NCBI RefSeq assembly: GCF_046764005.1 | Contig: NZ_JBKOFW010000012.1 | Location: 21,258 to 85,257, forward strand | From: Oryzobacter faecalis | GTDB lineage: Bacteria > Actinomycetota > Actinomycetes > Actinomycetales > Dermatophilaceae | Reading direction: 5' to 3' | Length of the DNA: 64,000 nucleotides | Shown: positions 36,753 to 43,584 of the stretch, one piece after another | How positions within the stretch are numbered: position 1 is the first letter of the stretch | Layout: every line of letters starts with the position of its first letter | Program-made: the position numbers and the translations under genes | The notes under the pieces: model-generated | Told to the model about the DNA's origin: nothing | Seen by the model: the letters and a program-made list of their open reading frames with translations, nothing else | The model's database searches: none

Positions 36753-36861
36753 GGTCCTGCTGCTCCTTGTGGGACGTGGTCGTACGCGGGGGCGGTCCGC
36801 CCCCTCACCGACCCTAGGCCGCTTCGGGCCGGTCGGGGAGGGGGCGGGGGCGAGCGGTCGC

Positions 36862-37110
36862 TCAGCCCTGGTTGTTCGCGATGAAGCTGACGGCGTCGCC
36901 GACGGTGGTGAGGTTCTTGACCTCGTCGTCGGGGATGCGCACGCCGAACTTCTCCTCGGCGTTGACGACGATCGTCATCATCGACAGCGAGTCGATGTCG
37001 AGGTCGTCGGTGAAGGACTTGTCGGACTGGACCTCGGCCGGGTCCAGACCGGTCTCCTCGTTGACGATCTCGGCGAGGCCGGCGAGGATCTCCTGCTCGG
37101 ACTGTGCCAT
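36862..37110 (-). CDS. acpP: Acyl carrier protein
   Basis: An 82-residue acidic four-helix carrier protein. Ser41 in the DSL motif (DLDIDSLSMM) is the 4'-phosphopantetheine attachment site. The ATG at 37110 has AGGAG 6 bases upstream. Its position between fabH and fabF is the standard actinobacterial arrangement. Confidence 0.97.
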   Translation of the reverse strand: MAQSEQEILAGLAEIVNEETGLDPAEVQSDKSFTDDLDIDSLSMMTIVVNAEEKFGVRIPDDEVKNLTTVGDAVSFIANNQG

Positions 37111-37183
37111 GGTGCTCTCCTTCTTCTCGGGGACGTGTGTGTCGCGGTGGTGCTGGCCCGGGTGACCCGTGGGCCCACGGGAG

Positions 37184-38203
37184 CTACGGGATGACGACGA
37201 CCTGCGCCGCGTACGACAGGCCCGCGCCGAACCCGATCTGGAGCGCGAGGCCGCCGCTCGGGATCTCACCCTTGCGGACCATGCGCTCCATCGCGAGCGG
37301 GACGGACGCGGCGGACGTGTTGCCGGTGTAGGCGATGTCGCGGGCGATCGCGATGCCGTCGGGCAGCTTCAGCTGCTTGGCCATCGCGTCGATGATGCGG
37401 ACGTTCGCCTGGTGCGGGATGAACGCGTCGAGCTGGTCGGCGGTCACGCCGGCGGCGTCGAGGGCGCGCTGGGCGACCGGGGCCATGCCCCACACGGCCC
37501 ACCGGAAGACGGTCTGGCCGGCCATCCCGATGTGCGGCCAGTCGAGCTTCTGCTCGTGGACGTCGATCCAGCTCTCGGTCTGGCTGATCGCCTCCCACTG
37601 CGCACCGTCCGAGCCCCACACGGTCGGGCCGATGCCGGGGGTGTCGGAGGGCCCGACGACCGCGGCGCCGGCTCCGTCGCCGAAGATGAAGGCCGTGCCG
37701 CGGTCGTCGCGGCTCGTGAAGTCCGAGAGCCGCTCGACGCCGACGACGAGCACGTGGCCGGCCGACCCGCCGCGGACCATGTCGGACGCGATCGCCAGGC
37801 CGTGGCAGTACCCGGCGCAGGCGGCGGAGATGTCGAACGCCGCGGCCTTGCTGCCGAGGGCCTCGGCGACGAGGGGGGCGGCCGCGGGCGTCTGGTAGGG
37901 CCAGCTGACGGTGGCGAGGACGACGGCGTCGAGGTCGTCGGCCGTGATCCCCGCCATCTCGAGGGCCGGTCGCGCGGCGAAGAGCGACATGTCGACGACC
38001 GACTCGCCCTCGCCGGCCCAGCGGCGCTCGATGATGCCGCTGCGCTCACGGATCCACTCGTCGGAGGAGTCGATCCGCTCGACGATCTCGGAGTTGGGGA
38101 CGATCCGCCGCGGTCGGTAGCCGCCGACCCCGAGGATGCGCGCGTGCCGGCGGCCCTCGGCCGACCGCAGCGCCGAGGCGAAGCCCTTGGACGTCACGGT
38201 CAT
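37184..38203 (-). CDS. fabH: 3-oxoacyl-ACP synthase III
   Basis: A 339-residue enzyme that starts fatty-acid synthesis by condensing an acyl-CoA primer with malonyl-ACP. The Cys-His-Asn triad is present: Cys129 (ISAACAGYCHGL), His264 (FIPHQANVRIID) and Asn295 (YTGNTSAASVP). Specificity for branched primers, usual in Gram-positives, cannot be read directly. It overlaps fabD by 4 bases (ATGA). Confidence 0.96.
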   Translation of the reverse strand: MTVTSKGFASALRSAEGRRHARILGVGGYRPRRIVPNSEIVERIDSSDEWIRERSGIIERRWAGEGESVVDMSLFAARPALEMAGITADDLDAVVLATVSWPYQTPAAAPLVAEALGSKAAAFDISAACAGYCHGLAIASDMVRGGSAGHVLVVGVERLSDFTSRDDRGTAFIFGDGAGAAVVGPSDTPGIGPTVWGSDGAQWEAISQTESWIDVHEQKLDWPHIGMAGQTVFRWAVWGMAPVAQRALDAAGVTADQLDAFIPHQANVRIIDAMAKQLKLPDGIAIARDIAYTGNTSAASVPLAMERMVRKGEIPSGGLALQIGFGAGLSYAAQVVVIP

Positions 38204-39114
38204 GCCGAGTGCTCCTCGATGAGGGTGCGGGCCGCGTCGAGGTCCTCGGGGGTCCTCACGGCGAGGAGCTCGACGCCCTTGAGGGCGCGCTTGGCGAGGC
38301 CGACGAGGGTGCCGGCCGGCGGCAGCTCGATGATGGCGGTGGCCCCCAGGGCGGCGAACCGCTCCATGCACAGGTCCCAGCGCACCGGGTTCGACACCTG
38401 GGCGACGATCCGGTCGAGGGCGTCGCGCCCCTCGGTGACGGCGGCGCCGTCGCGGTTGGAGACCAGCGTGATGCCGGGGTCGGAGACGTCGTGGTCGGCA
38501 GCGGCCGCGCGCAGCGCCTCGACGGCGGGCTGCATGTAGCGGGTGTGGAACGCCCCGGCCACCTTGAGCGGGATGACGCGCGCCTTGGCCGGCGGGTCGT
38601 CGGCCAGTGCCGCCAGGGCCGGGAGGGCGCCCGCGGCGACGACCTGGCCGGCGCCGTTGACGTTGGCGGGGGTGAGCCCGTGGCGCTCGATGGTCGCGAG
38701 GACGTCGTCCGGGTCGCCGCCGAGGACCGCGCTCATGCCGGTGGGGGTGGCGGCGCTGGCCTCGGCCATGGCCCGGCCGCGGAGGGCGACCAGGCTCATC
38801 GCGTCGCTCTCGCGCAGGACGCCGGCGCCGGCCGCCGCGGTGATCTCGCCGACCGAGTGGCCCGCGATCGCGCCGACGCCCTGCGTCGAGCCGAGGGCCC
38901 GCAGCGCCAGCAGGCCCGCGCCCACGAGGAGCGGCTGGGCGACGGCGGTGTCCTTGATCGTGTCCTCGTCGGAGACGGTGCCGTGGGCGACGAGGTCGAC
39001 CCCCGCGGCGTCGGACAGCTCGGTCAGGTGCTCACGCGGGCCGGGGAGCTCGAGCCACGGGCTGAGGAAGCCCGGGGTCTGGGAGCCCTGGCCGGGGCAG
39101 ACGATGACGATCAC
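38200..39114 (-). CDS. fabD: Malonyl-CoA:ACP transacylase
   Basis: A 304-residue acyltransferase that loads malonyl groups onto ACP. The start VIVIVCPGQGSQTPGFL, nucleophile Ser87 (GHSVGE) and catalytic His190 (GAFHTRYM) are visible. GTG 39114 is preferred because the conserved CPGQGSQ lies right after it; upstream in-frame sequence is not conserved-looking. A CAGGCT -10-like hexamer lies 6 bases before the start. A 10-bp palindrome lies about 65 bases upstream. First gene of the fabD-fabH-acpP-fabF operon. Confidence 0.95.
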   Translation of the reverse strand: MIVIVCPGQGSQTPGFLSPWLELPGPREHLTELSDAAGVDLVAHGTVSDEDTIKDTAVAQPLLVGAGLLALRALGSTQGVGAIAGHSVGEITAAAGAGVLRESDAMSLVALRGRAMAEASAATPTGMSAVLGGDPDDVLATIERHGLTPANVNGAGQVVAAGALPALAALADDPPAKARVIPLKVAGAFHTRYMQPAVEALRAAAADHDVSDPGITLVSNRDGAAVTEGRDALDRIVAQVSNPVRWDLCMERFAALGATAIIELPPAGTLVGLAKRALKGVELLAVRTPEDLDAARTLIEEHSA

Positions 39115-39178
39115 GGGTCCAGCCTGACGGTCCCGCCGTGACCGAACCGTGATGGGTGGGGACGAACCTCGACGGCCG

Positions 39179-39201
39179 GTTTTGGAGGGATCCTCCAAAA
39201 C
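39179..39201 (-). promoter_or_regulatory. Palindrome upstream of fabD, candidate FasR operator
   Basis: Perfect 10-base arms (39179-39188 and 39192-39201, GTTTTGGAGG and its complement) around GAT. It lies between the regulator gene and fabD, centred about 76 bases before the fabD start, where an activator would bind. A terminator for the regulator gene is the main alternative. Confidence 0.5.
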
Positions 39202-39210
39202 GTGCAGCGT

Positions 39211-40401
39211 TCAGGCGCGGGGTGTGGCGCGCGCCACGGGGCCGAGCCGGTGGACGGCGAGGGCCATCCGGACGGTGTCGGCGTCGTGCGGGTCCGTGAG
39301 GTCGTACCCGCACGCCCTGGTGATGCCGGCGAGGCGGTAGCGCACGGTGTTGGGGTGGACGATGAGCGCCCGTGCGGTGCCCTCGACGCCCTGCCCGCCG
39401 TCGAGCCAGGCCGCCGCCGTCTCGAGCAGGGTGCCGCCCGGGGAGTCGGCGAGCGGGCCGATGATGCGGGCCACGAGGGCACCGCGCGCCGGCAGGTCGC
39501 CGAGGAGGGCGCGCTCGGCGAGGAGGTCGTCGGCGTGGACGGGTCGGGGCGCCCCGGGCCAGGCCGGGGCGGCCGTGTGCCCGGAGATGGCGGCGCGGGC
39601 GCTCCGGCCCGCGGCGAACAGGTGCGGGACGGTCGGCCCGACGACGAGCGGGCCGTCTCCGAGGTGCTTGTCGAGGGCCGTCGCGAGCCCGAGGGCGTCC
39701 TCGACGCCACCGCCGATGCAGATGATCCGCGGTCCGTGGATGGCGACGAGCAGCTCGGCGCCGTGGCGCCGTGCGGCCCGGTGCAGGTCGGTGACGACCG
39801 GCGCGGGTGCTGCGCCCGGCGGCGTGGAGCCCACGACGACGACGACCCGCGTCACGGCGCCCCAGCCGAGCGCGGCCGCGCGCGACTGCATCGAGTCGTC
39901 GGCCTCACCGCGGATGACGGCGTCGACGACGAGCGACTCGAGCCGGGCGTCCCAGGCGCCGCGTGCCTCGGCCGCCTGGGCGTACACCTCGGCCGCGGAG
40001 AACGCGACCTCCCGGCTGTAGCGCAGCACGGCCTCGCGCGCGAGGTCGCCCTCTCCGGGCACGGCCAGCCCGGTGATCTCGCGCTCGACGACGCCGATGA
40101 CGGTGCGCAGCAGGTCGAGGGTCTGCGCCAGGCTGATCGAGCGGGTCAGCTCGCGGGGGGCGGTGCCGAAGACGTCGGCCGTGACGGCGGGGCGCTCCTG
40201 GTCGCCGCCGAACCAGTCGAGGAAGCTGCTGATGCCCGCTTGGGCGACGAGCCCCACCCAGCTGCGGTTCTCGGCGGACAGGGCGCGGTACCACTCGTGG
40301 TCGGCCTCCATCTGCTGCACCGCGGCGGCGCCGAGGTCGCCCGCGGCCCTGGCCACGAGGGCGCGCGTGGCCTCGGAGGGCGTCCTCGCGTGCGTCGACA
40401 T
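39211..40401 (-). CDS. fasR: PucR-type regulator of fatty-acid synthesis (FasR-like)
   Basis: A 396-residue transcription factor. The N-terminal ~270 residues include a GGDEF-like/PucR middle region (ALGWGAVTRVVVVVGSTPPG, LLVAIHGPRIICIGGG). The C-terminal PucR helix-turn-helix is clear (ETAAAWLDGGQGVEGTARAL then IVHPNTVRYRLAGI, ~330-375). In Streptomyces coelicolor the same type of protein, FasR, lies directly upstream of fabD-fabH-acpP-fabF and activates it; in M. tuberculosis a homologue (Rv2242) lies upstream of fabD. Gene order here is identical, so the assignment is strong by context. TAGACT lies 6 bases before its ATG. Confidence 0.85.
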   Translation of the reverse strand: MSTHARTPSEATRALVARAAGDLGAAAVQQMEADHEWYRALSAENRSWVGLVAQAGISSFLDWFGGDQERPAVTADVFGTAPRELTRSISLAQTLDLLRTVIGVVEREITGLAVPGEGDLAREAVLRYSREVAFSAAEVYAQAAEARGAWDARLESLVVDAVIRGEADDSMQSRAAALGWGAVTRVVVVVGSTPPGAAPAPVVTDLHRAARRHGAELLVAIHGPRIICIGGGVEDALGLATALDKHLGDGPLVVGPTVPHLFAAGRSARAAISGHTAAPAWPGAPRPVHADDLLAERALLGDLPARGALVARIIGPLADSPGGTLLETAAAWLDGGQGVEGTARALIVHPNTVRYRLAGITRACGYDLTDPHDADTVRMALAVHRLGPVARATPRA

Positions 40402-40407
40402 GGCGGC

Positions 40408-40413
40408 AGTCTA
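40408..40413 (-). promoter_or_regulatory. -10 element of fasR, leaderless type
   Basis: TAGACT on the minus strand, 6 bases before the ATG at 40401. Confidence 0.5.
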
Positions 40414-40453
40414 TTTGTGCGCCCCGGACAACCGCGGAGGTCAGGTCGGACGG

Positions 40454-41869
40454 TCAGTCGGTGCCCGACTCCATCGCGGCACGGTCGAGCGCGTCGTCGT
40501 CGCCAGCCGCCACGAGTGGGTTGGCCGAGATCCGCTCGGCACCGCCCGGCTCGAGCTGACCGACGAGCTCGACGTGCCGGCGGCCGAGCTGGCCCTGCGC
40601 GGCGTACAGCTCGAGCTTGCTCCGGCTGTCGGCGATGTCGAGGTTGCGCATCGTCAGCTGGCCGATCCGGTCGACCGGGCCGAACGCGGCGTCCTCGACC
40701 CGCTCCATGGACAGCTTGTCGGGGTGGTAGCTGAAGTTCTCGCCGCGGGTGTCGACGACGGTGTAGTCGTCGCCGCGCCGCAGCCGCAGGGTGACCTGGC
40801 CGGTGACGGCCGAGGCGACCCAGCGCTGCAGCGACTCGCGCAGCATGAGGCTCTGCGGGTCGAGCCAACGGCCCTCGTAGAGGAGCCGGCCGAGCCGGCG
40901 GCCCTCGGCGTGGTAGTTCGCGATCGTGTCCTCGTTGTGCACCGCGTTGAGCAGCCGCTCGTACGCGATGTGGAGCAGCGCCATCCCCGGCGCCTCGTAG
41001 ACGCCGCGCGACTTCGCCTCGATGATCCGGTTCTCGATCTGGTCCGACATCCCGAGGCCGTGGCGGCCCCCGACCCTGTTCGCCTCGTCGACGAGCGCGA
41101 CGGGGTCGAGGTCGCGGCCGTTGACCGCCACCGGGCGCCCCTGGAGGAAGGTGACCGTGACGTCCTCGGTCTCGATGGCGACGGCGGGGTCCCAGAACCG
41201 CACGCCCATGATCGGCTCGACGACCTCCATCGACTCGTCGAGGTGCTCGAGCGTCTTCGCCTCGTGTGTCGCGCCCCAGATGTTCGCGTCGGTCGAGTAC
41301 GCCTTCTCCTGGCTCGACCGGTAGGGGAGGGATCGCTCGGTGAGCCAGGCGCTCATCTCGTGCCGGCCCCCGAGCTCGGCGACGAAGTCCGCGTCCAGCC
41401 ACGGCTTGTAGATGCGCAGGTTCGGGTTGGCGAGGAGGCCGTAGCGGTAGAACCGCTCGATGTCGTTGCCCTTGAAGGTCGACCCGTCTCCCCAGATCTC
41501 GACGTCGTCGGCATGCATGGCGCGCACGAGCAGGGTTCCGGTGACGGCCCGCCCGAGGGGGGTGGTGTTGAAGTACGTCCTGCCGCCGCTGCGGATGTGG
41601 AAGGCACCGCACGCGATGGCCGACAGGCCCTCCTCGACGAGGGCGCTGCGGCAGTCGACGAGTCGCGCGAGCTCTGCGCCGTACTGGCCGGCGCGGTCGG
41701 GGACCGTGTCGATCTCGGGCTCGTCGTACTGGCCGAGGTCGGCGGTGTACGTGCAGGGCACGGCGCCCTTCTCGCGCATCCACGCGACGGCCACGGAGGT
41801 GTCGAGACCACCGGAGAAGGCGATGCCGACGCGCTCGCCGACGGGGAGGGAGGTGAGGACCTTGGACAC
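40454..41869 (-). CDS. argG: Argininosuccinate synthase (E. coli-like, long type)
   Basis: A 471-residue ATP-dependent enzyme joining citrulline and aspartate in arginine synthesis. The N-terminal P-loop-like motif is AFSGGLDTSVAVAW (~17-30). Other marks are ACTYTADLGQYDEPEI-type sequence (seen as PCTYTADLGQYDEPEI), EIWGDGSTFKGNDIERFYRYG and NIWGATHEAKTLEHLDE. These and the length fit the long E. coli subfamily (447 residues) rather than the ~400-residue form usual in actinobacteria. No other arg gene is near. GTG 41869 is chosen because VSKVLTSLPVGERVGIAFSGG is the family's usual beginning and a TATACT -10 lies 8 bases upstream. Confidence 0.94.
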   Translation of the reverse strand: MSKVLTSLPVGERVGIAFSGGLDTSVAVAWMREKGAVPCTYTADLGQYDEPEIDTVPDRAGQYGAELARLVDCRSALVEEGLSAIACGAFHIRSGGRTYFNTTPLGRAVTGTLLVRAMHADDVEIWGDGSTFKGNDIERFYRYGLLANPNLRIYKPWLDADFVAELGGRHEMSAWLTERSLPYRSSQEKAYSTDANIWGATHEAKTLEHLDESMEVVEPIMGVRFWDPAVAIETEDVTVTFLQGRPVAVNGRDLDPVALVDEANRVGGRHGLGMSDQIENRIIEAKSRGVYEAPGMALLHIAYERLLNAVHNEDTIANYHAEGRRLGRLLYEGRWLDPQSLMLRESLQRWVASAVTGQVTLRLRRGDDYTVVDTRGENFSYHPDKLSMERVEDAAFGPVDRIGQLTMRNLDIADSRSKLELYAAQGQLGRRHVELVGQLEPGGAERISANPLVAAGDDDALDRAAMESGTD

Positions 41870-41877
41870 GATGTAAG

Positions 41878-41883
41878 AGTATA
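41878..41883 (-). promoter_or_regulatory. Strong -10 element of argG, leaderless type
   Basis: TATACT on the minus strand, 8 bases before the GTG at 41869, in an AT-rich patch unusual for this window. Confidence 0.6.
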
Positions 41884-41897
41884 CGGATCTCTGCATA
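41880..41897 (-). promoter_or_regulatory. Imperfect inverted repeat over the argG promoter, possible ARG box
   Basis: An 18-base element, TATGC, 8 bases, GTATA, overlaps the -10. Its size and place suit an ArgR operator, but one arm base mismatches and the sequence was not compared with a matrix. Confidence 0.25.
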
Positions 41898-41979
41898 AGT
41901 TCTAATCGGTCGCCGGCTGCTCGCCGAGTGGTCACCGAGGCGTCACGGCGTCGTCGGCCGGGGTTCGCCGGACCCTCCC

Positions 41980-41985
41980 TAGCGT
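41980..41985 (+). promoter_or_regulatory. -10 element, leaderless type
   Basis: TAGCGT lies 7 bases before the ATG at 41993. Confidence 0.5.
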
Positions 41986-41992
41986 CGAGCGC

Positions 41993-43171
41993 ATGACCAG
42001 ACCGACGTCAGGACTCGCCGTGACCGCTCTCGCCCTCGGCCTCGCCGTCGCCGCCGGACCCGCCGCCACCGCGGCCCCGGGCGCACCGACCTCAACGCCC
42101 CTCGCCGCCGCCCCCGCGCCGGCCGCCCGCTCGCTCGGCGAGCCGCTCGTCATCGCCCACCGCGGCGCCTCCGGGTACCGCCCCGAGCACACCCTCGCCG
42201 CCTACGAGCTGGCCGTCACCCAGGGCGCCGACGTCATCGAGCCCGACCTGACGATGACGCGCGACCGCGTCCTCGTCGCCCGGCACGAGCCGGAGATCGG
42301 TGGCACGACCGACGTCGTCACCCACCCCGAGTTCGCCGACCGCCGCACGACGAAGCAGGTCGACGGCACGGCGGTCACCGGCTGGTTCGTCGAGGACTTC
42401 ACCCTCGCCGAGCTGAAGACGCTGCGCGCCGAGGAGCGGCTGCCGCTGCTCCGCCCGGGGAGCGCCCGGTACGACGGACGCTTCGAGGTGCCCACGTTCG
42501 AGGAGGTCCTCGACCTGCGCGCCCGGCTCACCCGCCAGTCGGGCCGGACCATCGGCGTCATCCCCGAGATCAAGCACTCCACCTTCCTCCACCGCGCGGG
42601 CCTGGACCCGGAGGCGGCGCTGGTCCGCGCGGTGACGCGCCACGGCCTCAACACCCGGAAGGCGCCGCTGTGGACGCAGTCCTTCGAGTGGACCCCGCTC
42701 GTCGACCTGCGCGAGCAGCACGGCTACCGCGCGCAGCTCGTCTTCCTCGCCACGAGCGGCGGCCCCTACGACCTGCGGGCGGCCGGGACGTCGCGCACCT
42801 ACGCCGACATGCTGCGTCCCGAGAGCCTCGTCGAGCTGGCCCGCACCGTGGACGTCATCGGCGCCGAGAAGGGGCTGGTCATCCCGCGCCGCGCCGACGG
42901 GACCCTGGGGGAGCCGACCTCCCTCGTCGCCGACGCCCACGCCGCCGGCCTGGCCGTGACGCCGTGGACCTTCCGGGCCGAGAACCAGTTCCTTCCGGTG
43001 GACTACCGCGTCGGCACCGACCCGGCCGCGCACGGCCGCCTCGCCGACGAGGTCATCGCGTACCTGCGCACGGGCGTCGACGGCGTCTTCTGCGACCAGC
43101 CCGACCTGTGCGTCGAGGCCCGCGACCACGTCCTCGCCGAGGAGGGCGAGGGCGCCCGAGCCGCCGGCTGA
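41993..43171 (+). CDS. Secreted glycerophosphodiester phosphodiesterase
   Basis: A 392-residue exported enzyme that releases glycerol-3-phosphate from glycerophosphodiesters. The signal peptide is about 27 residues (LAVTALALGLAVAAGPAATAA). The GDPD active site is complete: His56-Arg57 (IAHRGASGYRPEHT), Glu83 and Asp85 (DVIEPDLTMTRD), and His98 (LVARHEP). The arrangement matches the long periplasmic GlpQ type. It has no lipobox and is probably secreted. The -10 lies 7 bases before the ATG. A long hairpin follows the stop. Confidence 0.92.
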   Translation: MTRPTSGLAVTALALGLAVAAGPAATAAPGAPTSTPLAAAPAPAARSLGEPLVIAHRGASGYRPEHTLAAYELAVTQGADVIEPDLTMTRDRVLVARHEPEIGGTTDVVTHPEFADRRTTKQVDGTAVTGWFVEDFTLAELKTLRAEERLPLLRPGSARYDGRFEVPTFEEVLDLRARLTRQSGRTIGVIPEIKHSTFLHRAGLDPEAALVRAVTRHGLNTRKAPLWTQSFEWTPLVDLREQHGYRAQLVFLATSGGPYDLRAAGTSRTYADMLRPESLVELARTVDVIGAEKGLVIPRRADGTLGEPTSLVADAHAAGLAVTPWTFRAENQFLPVDYRVGTDPAAHGRLADEVIAYLRTGVDGVFCDQPDLCVEARDHVLAEEGEGARAAG

Positions 43172-43193
43172 GGACCACGAACCACCCGGAGCA

Positions 43194-43248
43194 CCGGAAC
43201 CTTCGGTGGGGCACCCCGAACTTCGGGGTGCCCCACCGAAGGTTCCGG
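43194..43248. terminator. Very long perfect dyad, bidirectional terminator
   Basis: Two perfectly complementary 27-base arms (43194-43220 and 43222-43248) separated by a single base. It lies between the converging phosphodiesterase and thiamine-binding-protein genes. Confidence 0.8.
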
Positions 43249-43264
43249 CATCAGGCGGGAAAGT
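43243..43264 (+). repeat. Dispersed 22-bp repeat, copy 1
   Basis: Matches 47407-47428 at 20 of 22 positions (TTCCGGCAYCAGGCGGGRAA core). It overlaps the right end of the long dyad. Confidence 0.6.
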
Positions 43265-43278
43265 GGTGACGCCTGGGG

Positions 43279-43584
43279 TCAGGACGGGTCGAGGAGGTCC
43301 TCGACCCGGCGGACCTTGCCCTCGAGCATCCCGGTGTGGCCGGGTCGGATGTCGGCCTTGACGACGAGGGAGACCCGGTCGGCGCCGGCGCCCGTCATCG
43401 TGTCGACGCACCGCTTGAGCACGCCCATCACCTCGTCCCACTCACCCTCGACGTTGGTGAACATCGCGTTGGTCTCGTAGGGCAGGCCCGACTCGCGGAC
43501 GACGCGGACGGCATCCGCGACGGCATCGGCGTAGGACCCGCCCTCGGCCGGTGCGGCCGGGGCGATCGAGAACGCCACGAGCAT
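43279..43584 (-). CDS. MTH1187-family thiamine-binding protein
   Basis: A 101-residue ferredoxin-like-fold protein of the MTH1187/YkoF group. It is recognised by VAFSIAPAAPAEGGSYADAVADAV, YETNAMFTNVEGEWDEVMGVLKRC and RVSLVVKADIRPGHTG. Members of the wider group bind thiamine or its precursors. Its ATG shares one base with the aceE stop (TGATG), so it is translated with the thiamine-diphosphate enzyme pyruvate dehydrogenase E1. This supports a thiamine-related role, which remains inference. Confidence 0.88.
   Translation of the reverse strand: MLVAFSIAPAAPAEGGSYADAVADAVRVVRESGLPYETNAMFTNVEGEWDEVMGVLKRCVDTMTGAGADRVSLVVKADIRPGHTGMLEGKVRRVEDLLDPS

Noticed and set aside
39179..39201. Palindrome as a simple fasR terminator
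   Set aside because: Its AT-rich arm bases, 3-base centre and lack of a T-run fit an operator better; not fully excluded.
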